From contig JBBPUQ010000003.1 in NCBI GenBank assembly GCA_038501195.1, positions 4,928,501-4,992,500 on the forward strand: a DNA stretch of 64,000 nucleotides, read 5' to 3'. Under the pieces are notes generated by a model. It saw nothing but the letters and a program-made list of their open reading frames with translations, searched no databases and was not told where the DNA came from. Position numbers and translations under genes: made by a program. Source of the DNA: Nemania diffusa (Eukaryota > Ascomycota > Sordariomycetes > Xylariales > Xylariaceae). Positions 36,940-48,309 of this stretch are shown one piece after another. Each line of letters begins with the position of its first letter. The first letter of the stretch is position 1.

Positions 36940-39024
36940 CGGTTCTGGGCGTCCGTGGCAGGTTTGGGAACGTGTGCTGTGCTGCTCTGGTGGATTCTCA
37001 CTTGTCCGTTGCCGTGTTGTTGACTTATACTTAGCTAAGCCTAATGAGACCAAGATGCCAAGTCTGGCTACCGATCGCCAGGGGTTCTCTCGCCGGTTAC
37101 CCTTGCGTTACCTACCTCTTTCTGAATGACCTGCATCGGAGTCATCTTTCTGGAATATTTGAAGCGTTCACTAAGCTGACGTTATCTCGACCTCAGCACT
37201 ATGACTGGGAACAACCGGGGACAGGGAAGGAGGCTATTTAGACTAGTCTGTATCAAATTTGTATGAAGTTTATTCGCTTATGTCACGTCAAAAAGCTGAA
37301 CGGTAGATGCCGGTAAGCGAAGTGGAATATCCCACATCCTTCAACTAAACGCGTCACATGAGAACTGACCTGCCATCTTGGGTCGGATCTTACGATTGGG
37401 AAATGATTGGCGTAGGATGTACGACATGGCTCTAGCGGTGAGTAAGCATTAATTTACGCGCTTCTCAGCGGCACAGTAGCGTGTATTATTGTGTCGGACT
37501 ACGGAAAAATGTAAATTTCTTAGAAATCTTATTGACTACGTAGAGGTTCAGTGACCAAAGCATTATTAATAGCGCTGATAGGAATCATAGGTAGGGGTCC
37601 TAGGCAGAAACTATATTGTATGTTGATATGACTAAAAGGATAACGGCTTTATGAATTAACTCCCTCTTAAAATCCAGCGTTGTTATTCGCCAAGCATCAT
37701 TATCCTCTGTTAGGTTACTCTTTATTCCCATAGTTGGCATGTACGCTCGGGTTAGCAATTTTGAGATCGGTAACATAATTATTCAAATGGAAGGGCACGA
37801 TGAGAGCTGATGGTTGATGTAGTTTAGTACGCTTCAAAAGTTTGATGGCGCCATAATTAAGGACATAACTTATGTGTATATGTAGCGAAGGGGGTTAAGG
37901 TACTAGTATTCAACCCCTTCGACTATACTGCTTGAGTAATTTGATGTAAATGAGAGCGATTGCATCGAACGCCTCTAAGATCGGAACTCCGCGACTGATG
38001 CATGCCATAGGTTCCAAGGCCGTGTTCGTATTATGTAGCGCTAAGTGTAAGAGACAAGGTGAACTCTTGTCTAAGCAGCTTACCGTGACAGCTGTATTAC
38101 AGGGCTCTGTGATAAAGTGAATAGGTTGCTACAGGTCTAAATATTCTCGTCCTTATTTCTAATCATTGTAGGTCTTAACAACGACCGAAGGAAAGTATAA
38201 GTATTTAGAAGCAGGAACATGATTATATACATAGGGGCTACCCTAAGTTAACGGAACAGGGGAATAAACTATCTGGTCACCTTGTCTTAGTACATGTGTA
38301 TTGAATCAGGTATGGTCGGTGCGCGAGAAAATTTATCGTCGACGATGATGAATAAAGTAGTGCACTCCCCGCGCGATGCCTCTTAAGATAGTTAAGTCTG
38401 AGTACAAGGCAAAGAGACAGTGACTAGTCAAGCTAAGTTGCAGTTCAACATCATACCTAGGACTATTAGGCAACATTCTACAAAAAAGGAAGTAGTTGTA
38501 TCGACGTATTGCAATAAATAATGGGGGATTACCGTTAGCGATAGTCGAGTCGTGGACGGTCCACCATGAGCAGGTTCATGTTCCCAAGGAACAGGTAGAG
38601 TACCTACAATATCTGGTGGACAAGGACTTGCAGAAGTCTATGGACCGGATGCCAAAGATAACACAAGTATATTAGACTGCTGAGCTAAATAGGTGGTTCC
38701 AAACGAGTGCGGTGCCCGAAGGCGAATGGCCCTGTGGTATCGTAATACATTGTATTCCACAAAAACCTTTGTCGCCAGCTATATTGTGATCTATTAGTCC
38801 ATTGATTGTGTGGTTAGTCGGGTAGGTACCTAGTAGGCCGCTATTATTCTGAAACTTTTCTTAAAGGTATCCAAGAAATTAAAGGATTGTTTAATACTAC
38901 TATTGTCTCTTCTGCTAAGCTAGAAAATGGTTGAATTTATTACGGCTTGCAGAAACAAAAGCCTAAAATAAAAGGCACATGACTAAAACTATCCAGGGTA
39001 TTATATGAGCAAGACTCGAGTAGC
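36940..39024. other. Intergenic DNA with a decayed reading frame
   Basis: Mostly relic-like sequence. Around 38517-38690 a plus-strand frame is open for about 55 codons and continues beyond a TAG near 38681 for another 30 or so codons. It is rich in charged residues and resembles a decayed gene, but I do not recognise it. No terminal repeats were found. Confidence 0.3.
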
Positions 39025-39721
39025 TCAATGCGCCCTCCTAACTTCTGTTATGGTGAATGTCGCGCTGTAATGACCAGATACAGCCGAGATTTGAAGATCC
39101 ATTCGTACTGTATGTCCCTTGTCGTCCTTACCTTCTTACTGATGCGTCGACTGAATCGTATTTACGCTAGCCGTAGCGTTGTCATAACTCGCTTGAGCAT
39201 TATGCGACTGGGTTACGCCTGACTTGGCTGCTCCGAATTGAGGACTCGCCCATCCCTAATATCGTAAAATGTTATCATATACTGAATGAAAGGGAATCTA
39301 ACGAGTGCTCACAACTGCGAAGCTATAGCAGTGTTTGCTGTCCAACGAGGCTCGGAATGCAGTGCCACCGGAGAGACCAGTCATGAAGGTATGATCGCCA
39401 TTGGCGGCACTGAAAACCATCACGTCGAATGGCTTGATGTTCTTGGGAGGGTCCCAGTACTTTCCGGCGTCAAAGTAGGAGCCTTGCAGGAGCATAGTGA
39501 ACTCGGTCTCATTTACAACGGCACACTGGATCCATCTTTGCTTCTCTTTCAAGTCTTTTGGAGGCTCAGGTATGAATTTGTCAAGCTTCTTGATAGTCTA
39601 TTAGGAGTCAGAGAACTATTCTAGATCGAAGTATTAATGGATCAAGTAATTATACCTCTGCAACCTCACTAATCAGCTGAGCAGTGGTTATAATAGTAGT
39701 GGCGATTGCTATAATACCCAT
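39025..39721 (-). pseudogene. Broken actinoporin-like (cytolysin-fold) gene
   Basis: Three exon-like blocks on the minus strand: 39721-39656, 39597-39313 and 39255-39025, separated by GT-AG introns of 58 and 57 bp. The combined frame has 193 codons before the terminal TGA and is interrupted by one in-frame TAA at 39136-39138. The layout (a short hydrophobic amphipathic N-terminal helix, a linker, then a beta-rich domain with an Asn-Glu-Thr turn and a Tyr-Phe-x-x-Gly segment) resembles sea-anemone-type actinoporins and their fungal relatives. That family assignment rests on pattern memory and is uncertain. As it stands, translation would stop about 39 codons early, truncating the beta-domain, so I call it a pseudogene. 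It is divergent from the zinc-finger/APH gene. Confidence 0.45.
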
Positions 39722-40026
39722 GATTTGAGTACTAGAATTAAGGCAGTTTCTTTGGAACAACCTAAGCATGAACTATATAAAGACGTACGTCTTCCGATTG
39801 CGCAAGTACGTGTTAAATATGAGGGTCGAACGATCAAGGAATAGCAAGAATCAAAGAATAATACTGTCATACCTCACTGTAGATCTTACTCTGGCGGTCA
39901 AAGGTGCCCCGTGCTCGCGCGGGGTTGGGTCTAGGCTCCAGAGCCTTTTCTCTTCCTATCTCACCTGCCTTGCACATTCTTCTTCACGTCAAACATCAAT
40001 ATCGTTCCCCATCGCAGAACCATAGA
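39722..40026. promoter_or_regulatory. Short divergent intergenic region
   Basis: 305 bp between the start of the broken cytolysin-like gene and the start of the zinc-finger/APH gene. No specific site recognised. Confidence 0.3.
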
Positions 40027-41434
40027 ATGGCGCAGAGGTTCTTTGACTGCTCGGTGTCTGGGTGTGGAAGACCGAGTGCACGCGCAGTAGGAGCCGGGTG
40101 CGACATATGCAGCAGCTACTTCTGTGGCGTCCATATGTCTCGGGATTTCCACAAGTGCAGCATCGGAGTAAGCGTCACCCAGACATATACCACTTTTGTG
40201 CAATGTTTTCTAACTGTGGTGCCATATGGAGGACCTAGATGATGCGGCCTATAACGCGCTCATTGTCGCCGAAATTGGCCGCCTTCGTGCTCAGATCAAC
40301 GAGAAGGCAGTATGCGAGCTCGCTTCCAGCCTGAACGATGGCAAACCCTGCATCATCGAATACCCTTCGAAGGTTGTTGGGCTAGGCGCTCTTGCGGGAT
40401 GTGCCAACTTTCACGCCCGCATTCGCTTCAGTGACGGATCCCCGTCGTGGCTCATGCGAGTACCGCGGGTTTCGGGCTTTGCCGTCGGGTTCCCCCTTTC
40501 TCTCGCAGAATACCTGATCCGCAGCGAGTATGCAACCCTGAAGTTCCTGGGGAATACGGCAGTGCCGGCCCCGCGGGCCTTTTCATTCGGCATCCCGTCT
40601 CAAGGTACCGACCATGGTATTGGGGTCTGTTTTCTTCTCATGGAGGAGTTGTCAGGCAAGCCGTGGGATGGTCAAGGAGATACTGCCAAGATCTGGAAAG
40701 GCCTTGCCGAGATCTTTGTGGAGTTGGAGAAGCATCCATTTACTAAAGCCGGGTCTCTATATGTCGAGTCTCCTGACGGCCTACCATCGGTCTCTGCTAC
40801 GGCCAGTGATAGATTCGTCTGTCTTTATCCCTACGGACCATTTGAGACTTCGGTGGCATACTATACGGCCTGGGCAGAGCAGTACCTAGTGCTGATTGCG
40901 GACGGTCAGCTTTATCCCCAGTTTCCTATCGAAGCCTACTTGGTATATCGATTTCTCCAAGACAATGCGACCCAGTTATGCTCAGAATCGGACGAGTTTT
41001 TCCTAAAACATGTCGACGATAAGGGTGATCACCTGCTGGTTGACGAAAACCTTAACATTACCGGCATCATCGACTGGCAGATGGCGCGTATCGTTCCGCG
41101 ACGAGAGGCATTTGCGCTATCCCTCGTATCCGCCGACATGAGAGCTCTTTGCGAAGGTAATGTCTCGCTTAGTACAGAAGACGTTGCATTGAGCAAAGCC
41201 TTGCGCGAGAAAGGGTTGGGGCTGGCAAGCCACATGGGAGATGAGAAGACGAGAAGATTCTTCTGGGGCTTGGGGCTCGAGCCCAAGTGGACTTATGCGT
41301 TACCATTGGCAAACGCTATCCTCCAGGTCTTCGGGGTCGAACAGGACTGGGATGAATGGAGAGAGTTAGCATTGAAGCAGTATGAGGGCGATGAACGCCT
41401 AAAGGCTCTTATAGAAGGGCCTTTCCAGGAATAA
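40027..41434 (+). CDS. AN1-like zinc finger fused to an APH-family phosphotransferase
   Basis: Exon 1 is 40027-40167, a 64-bp intron (40168-40231, GTAAGC...CTAAC...GAG/) follows, and exon 2 is 40232-41434; phase 0, 447 residues. Exon 1 encodes a compact metal-binding module spaced C-x4-C-x11-C-x2-C-x4-C-x2-H-x5-H-x-C, close to the AN1 zinc finger. Exon 2 is an aminoglycoside-phosphotransferase-fold domain: L-M-E-E-L-S-G-K-P hinge, catalytic region H-V-D-D-K-G-D-H and metal-binding I-I-D-W. The variant H-x-D-D-K-G-D-H loop is the one I associate with fungal APH-like proteins. The substrate is unknown and true antibiotic resistance should not be assumed. An ATG at 40226 would give a finger-less form, but the spliced form is better supported. 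Confidence 0.88.
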
Positions 41435-42616
41435 AACATTAGTGCTAGATCATACAGACAAAGAAACGAAGCAAAAAACTATTGGAAATGGGACTTTGTA
41501 AATCAGCAGCGCTTCCGCAAATCGTTAACAAAAAAAAAGAGGCTAGTCTAAATTTGGGCCAAGACTGGGCCTGCCAGTCCAAAACGCGGGTCAGCGTCAC
41601 GGTATCACGTGATTAAGTGAGATCCACTGGTAAGCATCTAACATCAACATGCAAAAATAGCTAAGGAGCTTCATCGGAACTTCAATCTCGTACCTCAAGC
41701 CCCCATCCGGGCTGTCTCTTGGTTCACAGGCGAACAAAAGAGCGATTCTGAGCTTCTGGTTCGCATTTATACCATCTTGAAAACCAAAACCCACAGGATT
41801 TTCCAGCTGTCGTTTGATGAGGATTAGGATGGAGACACGGGCCCATTCACACCGTTCCGTCACTCAACCTGCGGAATATGCAGCTATCGCGACGCATAGG
41901 CGCCCCGCTACATAGATCATCCCATCACCCTCTTCTATCATATGTCACAAAACGACGCCGTTACTACGATAAGGCAATAACGGTCTATAAGGGCTGCATT
42001 CTATCCGTGACATCATACTAGTCCGAATGTCATTGGCATTGAGCCAGTTCCCGCTGATCTGGGAGAGACATGTGAAAACTAGGCTCAGAAGGGATTCAGG
42101 GAATCAGACCGCAGGGCACTCCAACTTCCCGGTAAGCGGTTTGGGAATAGATTCCTGTAGAGATGGCTATCTCTTTTTTCCTTCCCTTCTACTCACAGGT
42201 AAAGTCAGTCAAATGATCGCCTGTTGACTTGTTTTACATGAATTAATCGCAAAAAACGCGTATTTAACTAATTTAACTGAATCTATTACTTAAATTAATC
42301 AAGTTAATTAACTAAATAATCCAAGCAATAACGTAAGTTGCTAAATATTATAGGTAAAGTATACAGAGTTATAAAGAGCAAGGTAGGTAGGTCTTACTTA
42401 TCGGTAAGCAAGGGAGGGCACTATCGCAAAGTCCATAAGCCAAAAACCAACCTACTCGATAAAAGTACTTGCATTAGCTCGGAGTGATTCCTGTCCGACC
42501 TTTGAGCGCGCATACTAAATGGTGGCGTCGAACCATTCCCGATCCCTTCATTCATTTCCCATCTGCCTACTTCACCACCTTTCTGTTACCCGTCGCGTGC
42601 GGCACCATTGACCAAA
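41435..42616. other. Intergenic DNA containing a MITE fragment
   Basis: No gene supported. It contains the diverged MITE end at 42189-42393 and the 5' flank of the fructosamine-kinase-like gene. Confidence 0.5.
42189..42393 (-). mobile_element. Truncated, diverged copy of the hAT-like MITE end
   Basis: From CTACTCACAGGTAAAGTCAG onward this matches the reverse complement of the right part of the MITE at 1393-1987, including the shared TTGAATCTATT-like, TTAAGTTAATTGACT-like and CAAGCAAT words and an AGGTAGGTAGG tract. Only one end is present and the outermost bases of the inverted repeat are lost. Confidence 0.65.
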
Positions 42617-43882
42617 ATGTCGGGACTCACTGGAATGCCGCCTCCTAAGTTGCAGGATATGTTCCAGGTAGTTAACATAGATGATGCTGTCGCTGAGCGT
42701 AAGTTATATGTGGGATATGCGGAAGCTGTGACTGTCGTAGCCTGACTTGGACAGACTTCCCCGCAGGATCGAGGCTCATAGCCGCCCGCCCTCATGGCGC
42801 AAGTTCCTGGACTCGGACGGCCCGAATTGACCTCGAGTTGGTTGATAAGACAGAGCAAAGGTATTTCATGAAGGTCGCAACTGGAGACGTCGGCCTTGGC
42901 ATGCTCAGAGGAGAATACCATGGCGTTAGCATGCTTTACAAACTTGCGCCAAATAACATCCCGCGGCCTATTGGATGGGGCACCTACAAGACGGATCCAG
43001 AAACTCACTATTACCTGTGCGAGTTCATCGATATGATCGAGGAACTGCCAGACGTTCGAAGTTTCTGCTCCATACTTGCCAAGCTCCATCATGATAGTAT
43101 AGTTTTGCCCGATGCTCCCCACAGGTTTGGCTTCCCTGTGGTAACCTATGAAGGCTCGATGTACCAGGACGTCACCTGGTGTGATACTTGGGAGGAGTCG
43201 TTCTCTCTTCACTTGACAGCTTTCACTGATCAAGAGAGAATATCCCAAGGACCAAGCAAAGAGCTAGATGAGCTCTTGCCTCCGCTAATGAACAAGGTCA
43301 TCCCGAGATTACTTCGGCCACTGCAAACCAACGGCCGCAATATCAAGCCAGTGGTGGTCCATGGCGATATTTGGTACGGCAACATTGCGACAAACGCGGA
43401 AACTGGTGAGCCAGTTATGTTCGATCCATCTGTCTTCTGGGGTCACAATGAGTGTATGTAGCCCCATCTGCTTACCTAACTGCGTACTGAATAGTCACGG
43501 TCTCTAGATGACCTTGATAACATGGCGGTGCCAAGGTATAGATTGGGTCGACACTGGATGGAGGAGTACCATAAGCACTTTCCAATCTCCGACCCCAAGG
43601 ATGACTACAAGGACAGAAATACACTTTATGCAATGTTGGTCATTCATCCTTTCCACCTTCTCTTGCTCTAGGTCACCGCCTCTCCAAGCCTCCCCTAACA
43701 GCATCTAGACGAGGCCATTTCTGTGCCTCCACCCTTTATCCAAACAACCAGACCTTCAGGAAGACGTAAGTTTTTTTTTGCTTGTGGCGGACTTTAGAGA
43801 CTATTAACTTATTCGCTGTAGGGCAATCGAAGAAATCAAGAAGCTCGTTGAGAAGTATCCGGATGGTTACCAAGGGGAATAA
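42617..43882 (+). CDS. Fructosamine/ketosamine-3-kinase-like protein, five exons
   Basis: Inferred exons: 42617-42698, 42767-43453, 43508-43634, 43709-43765, 43822-43882; 337 residues, a normal length for the fructosamine kinase family. Visible features: Y-F-M-K-V (ATP-binding lysine), catalytic V-V-V-H-G-D-I-W-Y-G-N, metal-binding M-F-D-P-S with W-G-H-N-E-Y-D, and a C-terminal helix E-I-K-K-L-V. Family members phosphorylate sugars attached to protein lysines (deglycation); many fungal homologues are uncharacterised. The third intron uses the weaker donor GTTGGT (43635) but has a good CTAAC branch site, and only this choice keeps frame and conserved sequence. The 3' end overlaps the convergent transporter gene. 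ATG context CCAAAATG is favourable. Confidence 0.86.
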
Positions 43883-45616
43883 GGTTGGGCTGCCTTGTGT
43901 TGTCCGAGCACAATGTGCTTCTTGCCGTCCTCCAAGCCATTCCATATCTTAACTCAATAAAATAGAAAGCTGCTGAAACTAAACATAAGATGCCATGCAC
44001 TGTAAAAGTCCATCCAAAACCTATACTATTGATCATTGGCTGAAGCACAGCCACAAATAGTGCAGACAGAGCACACCTAATAAGGTTGAAAGAAGCCTGG
44101 GCAGTCGCTGGCGCATCTTGGTTAATGTCAACAACGAGTGTGTTGTTGATCTTGATTTGTTAATTCACGCTCGATTGATTGTTCATGGAAAACTTACGTT
44201 AAAACAAGTTTGAATAGAGAACCCAGCTATAAAAAGCGCGACTAGAGGGCCCGCGAGATGCTAGGATGGTCAATTGGTTTTCTGCCCGGCAACTTGCAAG
44301 ATACTCACAACCATCTTATCAACAAGCCACCCATATGTTACAATGGCCGCAGACGCTAGCAAAGTTGGTATAAAGACACTTCGCATTCTTGCTTCCTCAA
44401 TAGGGAAGTGTAAGAGGCCGTCCCCAGACACCTTGTCAATTGGAAGCCCATGAGCTCTTGCCACCACGCGATAATCGTAGTCAATCCAGAACCCCGATAC
44501 TGCGGTAGATAACACAGCTCCTATGCCAAAAGGAAGGTATATCAAGCCAGCCTGTAACTGATTAAGATGATAGGAGGAGATAAATCTTGTTGATAATGAA
44601 GTGTTGACGCAACTGTATACCATATAAAGTATGCTCCCGGGAATGATACTCACCGCGACATCTTTACGAGATAGAACCCGCAAACTCTTGACTGGGTTTG
44701 GGAAGTGAGCCTTGCGAGGCCGAATAGGGTCAGAAGGACCTCGACTTGGCTTCCAAGGCCGCATCAAACCCACAAGGATAGGCCGGGAGAGCTTGGGGGG
44801 AGGATGGCCACCGTTGCTTACCAGTGCGCGGTTGGTTTCCGGCAGTATAAGTGCTATGCCCACCAAGCAAGAGCCAGATGCAATAGCAAGGAACCAGAAA
44901 ATCCATCTCCAACCAGCGGTTGAAGCCAGTGCCGCACCCACTACAGGGCCCAAGCTTGGGGCCGTGGTAATTCTAGACCAAATCATAAATTAGTGAGCGC
45001 CGGGATGCCTCGAGGCGAACAACGGGGATCCCACGCACCCGAATGAGACTGCCCCAACAAAGGCACCTCTCTCACTTGGAGAAGCTATATCTGCGATCAC
45101 CCCGTACGCAACGGAGAAGGTCCCTAAATGCTGTGTTCATCTCATACATTCCGATGATTGGTTGGTACGGGGTGGCTTACCTGATATCCCCGCGCTTTGT
45201 AGCATACGCAGTAATAAAAGAGCCACAAACGAGCGTTGGCGTGCTATCCCAACGTTTGCGACCACGTAGAGCGTCAGGGTCACTGCATACAGCGGCCGGC
45301 GACCAAATGTGTCTGACGCATCGCCAACCACAGCTGGTGCGAACCCCGACACAAGCATGTAGGATGTCACGGTCAAATTGACAAGAGCTATCGATGTGTG
45401 GAGGTCGGCGGCAATGGCGGAGATGGCTGGATAGAAGATGAAGCTACTCAGGGTCGAGAACCAGCCGGCCAGCGCTACTAATACAACAATGCCCCATCTC
45501 TCCCCATTGGTGAAAAGCGTATAAGGTACAGCTTGAGGCTCACACACCGGCCGAGCCTCAGCGTCAGTGGGGTTATGGGCTATTTTGCCGTCATTGACAG
45601 TCTTCGTTGGCGGCAT
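43836..45616 (-). CDS. MFS transporter, DHA1 (drug:H+ antiporter, 12-TM) type
   Basis: Inferred exons on the minus strand: 45616-45181, 45123-45039, 44972-44309, 44260-44198, 44150-43836; 520 residues. After a polar N-terminus the first helix follows G-E-R-W-G-I-V-V-L-V-A-L-A-G-W-F, then comes the MFS signature loop G-D-A-S-D-T-F-G-R-R-P-L-Y between helices 2 and 3. Exon 2 ends helix 4/5 with A-D-I-A-S-P-S-E-R-G-A-F, and exon 3 holds L-G-P-V-V-G and A-G-W-R-W-I-F-W-F-L, typical of the QDR/AQR1/DTR1 group of plasma-membrane exporters of drugs, amine or acid compounds. Cargo is unknown. The last coding bases (43836-43882) are antisense to the final exon of the fructosamine-kinase-like gene, so the last residues of the transporter are poorly constrained. 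Confidence 0.92.
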
Positions 45617-46443
45617 CTTTCTGAGACAGGGTGGTGAATTGGGTTTGTATAATTATGACACGAGGGTTGCAAGGTCATTTGACAATAATCTAGGACTTGG
45701 GTAACTAATATCACAGCCTGCTTAAAATAACTTCCTTTGAGGTAGGTAGAGTGTGTAAGGCCGGGACGGGAAGGGGGGCAGGTGCGAGTGTGAGATGAAA
45801 GGTGTGGGGGGGTAATGAATTATGAGACCACTACAGTTTTAGCTGCCTTCTGTACGGCTACAGACGACCTTTTCTAATATAACATCTTTTTGGCCTATCA
45901 AATGCGTTTTGGTGTTCTCGGTGAGGCATTGATTGTGTGGCCACCTTTGGTAACTAGGGAACCAATTGCACGTTATACTATATCTATAATTTATTTAAGC
46001 CTTTTCTATTTGAATTTATTATGCTGTATTGTACAGTCGAGAGCTACGCTTAAAAGGTTTTTGGTACTTAACTATTTTAGTCGACTATGTTAATCGGGAA
46101 GTTTTTACGGCTTGTTTTTGTGCAGCTTTTGCTGCTTCTGCATGTAACTTCTGTTGCTTTTGCACGCGTATTTTTTGCTGCTAATATATTACTTGGCTTT
46201 ATACGTTAAAAAAACGAACTATTCTTATTACTTGGCAAGTTCCGAGGCACTTCAATTTCATAATATATGGATATCAGTCCAAGTTACCTACCTAAGGCAG
46301 CTTTAATTATATGTTTGCCTACCTATAGTGTAGTAGTATATGGGTATGTATAAGTCACGGAATGCTGCCCTTTTGGGCAAGGATTCTAGCCCGGAATCCA
46401 CTATAAAGTCCAACTAGATGAGCCTCAGTTTGACTACATCTCC
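45617..46443. other. Intergenic DNA, possible transposase tail relic
   Basis: Upstream of the transporter. Around 46090-46210 the minus strand is a Lys/Gln-rich degenerate stretch of the type found at the end of fungal DDE transposases, but there is no supporting domain. AT-rich; no gene. Confidence 0.3.
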
Positions 46444-47754
46444 TCAAGTGAAGCATACAGGATCGATTGGATTTGCGGCCCTAGTCTTCCAGATCCAAAA
46501 CCACCCCTCAAATCGATATCCGCGTTCCATCTCCCAATACCCGAAGATTCCAAATGGTGTTATACAGCCATGCCAATGATTTCTTCGTTCATCGGGATAA
46601 TCCAGGTTAATCGTGACCCGGCCTGTCGCAGGGTCAACACGACCTTCTAGAGAAAAGTACTCGCCATTTTCATATCCGTGCCCTCTTAGCGCAGTCTCAG
46701 TACCAGCTCGGATAGCGTGCAATTGTATGTTTTGGATGAAGCTGCTTGACAAAGGAAAGAAATTGTGAAGACATTGGTAACCACACCATTCACTTCCTTC
46801 GAGTGATGAATCACTTGCTAAAATTGAGGAGAAATTTCGTAGCCAGCGCCTCCACGGTCCCTCGCCGTCCGCCTCAGGAACACCGTCAAAAGGAAGAGGT
46901 AAGGCGGTTAGGTCCTGAAATAATATCGGGAGGTAGGAACTACTTGGCGCACACTGATCGTTTGTACGCAAAACTCTCATGAACAGACCAAGGAGGAAGT
47001 AGAGATTTTCTTGGCATCCAAGACTTTGAAAGGGGTCGTCGAGTTGTTGGATTTCCTTGACAATAGTGGATTCGAAATACAAGGAAACCGAGGAAACGAC
47101 TGAATCAGTTTGAGGTTGTGTACTTTCGCATGCGAAGCAAAATGCTACTTGTATGAGAGTGTCTTGGTGATATCGAGGTGTTCTATTTAGCAGCCCAAGG
47201 ATGACCATTGTAGCAACACGAGCGCTACAGACGCGACTGTCTTCTCAAGTCCGTCAGCTTTTGGCAAATATTGAATAAGATCCATCGCAGACTCACGGCC
47301 GAGAGTTAGGAGCTGTGGCACGAAGGTCATGGCTTCACGTAGGGCCGCATCAAAGGTCCCAGTCGGACGGGATAGCATCTCCTGAATTTCTGGTAGGCTA
47401 TCGACTTTGCTTAGCGCTACAGCATACCGGGTCAATATGTAGATGTCATTTTGTGCACGGGTGATTATTGCTTTGAGTTGTACTTTCGTCTTTTCGATGT
47501 CGGTCGACTCTGCATCGCGCAGCTATATGTTGCGCATTAGTACATGTCTATCTATGTCTGGTGCTCGGCTGGACAACCCCGACACATACTTTACCACGAA
47601 TTAAGTCCTGATAAACGAGCGGGTCATGGCAAGCTTGCCGTATCGAGCGACATGTGGTCGTGAAAGCGATCAGGGACTGTCCGTCACAGAAGACGGCGAT
47701 TGTTCGAAGTAGTTCGGTTGAGAGGCGACCAAGTCTGTTGGTGAGCGCTGACAT
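46444..47754 (-). CDS. F-box domain protein
   Basis: Exon 1 (47754-47590) encodes the F-box: L-G-R-L-S-T-E-L-L-R-T-I-A-V-F-C followed by L-I-A-F-T-T-T-C-R-S-I-R. F-box proteins are substrate receptors of SCF ubiquitin ligases and bind Skp1 through this motif. A 67-bp intron with donor GTATGT and a TACTAAT branch follows, then exon 2 from 47522. Exons 2 and 3 are in different frames. The best join is a 50-bp intron 47232-47183 (GTCTGT...AAATAG), giving exon 3 47182-46444 and 397 residues; its donor is weak, so a frameshift is the alternative. The C-terminus has a W-x-G-x-I-T-P-F-G-I-F-G-Y-W block seen in uncharacterised fungal F-box proteins. The target is unknown. Confidence 0.75.
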
Positions 47755-48171
47755 TCTGCTTCGTTCTTGTGGTTTCGATACCGATGAGAATCTCCGAGAT
47801 ACTAGAATAGAAGCTACGTGGAAGGGGAAGGGTTGAGAGCAAATGCACTAAGCTTTCAACTTCCCATGTGTACTTTTGAGCAGCCGTGTTTAGGTACGTG
47901 GTGACCTATTACAATGTAAGGTGGTGCAACCAATCACATGATAGCACAGCAAAAGACGGGGGGTGTCGGGATACTGACTAGGGACAGAAAAAAAGAACGT
48001 GTAACTCCTCAAATGTTCCCTGGAGGTACCTTGTTACAATGACAGAAATCCCAGGTCGCGTGGATTTGCGGCACCACCAACCTTTGAGGGGGCTCTGAGG
48101 GCCCAGGGGTTATTACGGCCAAATATACTCGACTAAGCAACTACCTTAGCTCTCCCTCATAATATTCCAAA
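47755..48171. promoter_or_regulatory. Divergent promoter region, F-box / aldehyde dehydrogenase
   Basis: The two genes are head to head. No specific site identified. Confidence 0.3.
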
Positions 48172-48309
48172 ATGGGTCGAATGATCAACAGAAGCCTCCT
48201 CGGGCGGGCTCTCGCCACCTATCACGCACCACGGCCGTGTATGCCTTGCCTCCGGGGCATAGCCACGGGCCTATCTATGGGCCTAAAGGCATCAAGGTAT
48301 GTGATGTGA
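48172..48309 (+). CDS. Short upstream ORF, candidate mitochondrial leader exon of the ALDH gene
   Basis: This 45-codon frame has a good start context (CCAAAATGG). It is rich in Arg (9 by my count), Leu, Ala and Ser with no Asp or Glu, the composition of a mitochondrial presequence. At 48297 it contains a consensus GTATGT donor in phase 2. A CAG acceptor at 48499-48501 would join it in frame, through seven codons, to the ALDH ATG at 48521. Read that way it is the first exon (48172-48296) of a longer ALDH isoform. Read alone it is an upstream ORF. Confidence 0.4.
   Translation: MGRMINRSLLGRALATYHAPRPCMPCLRGIATGLSMGLKASRYVM

Noticed and set aside
36286..37129. Long plus-strand frames antisense to the GNAT gene (239 and 245 codons)
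   Set aside because: They are products of GC-rich third positions; they are Ala/Arg-rich without domains, whereas the minus strand shows a clear acetyltransferase.
46090..46210. Transposase C-terminal relic
   Set aside because: Only a Lys/Gln-rich stretch on the minus strand; no catalytic DDE region or terminal repeats nearby.
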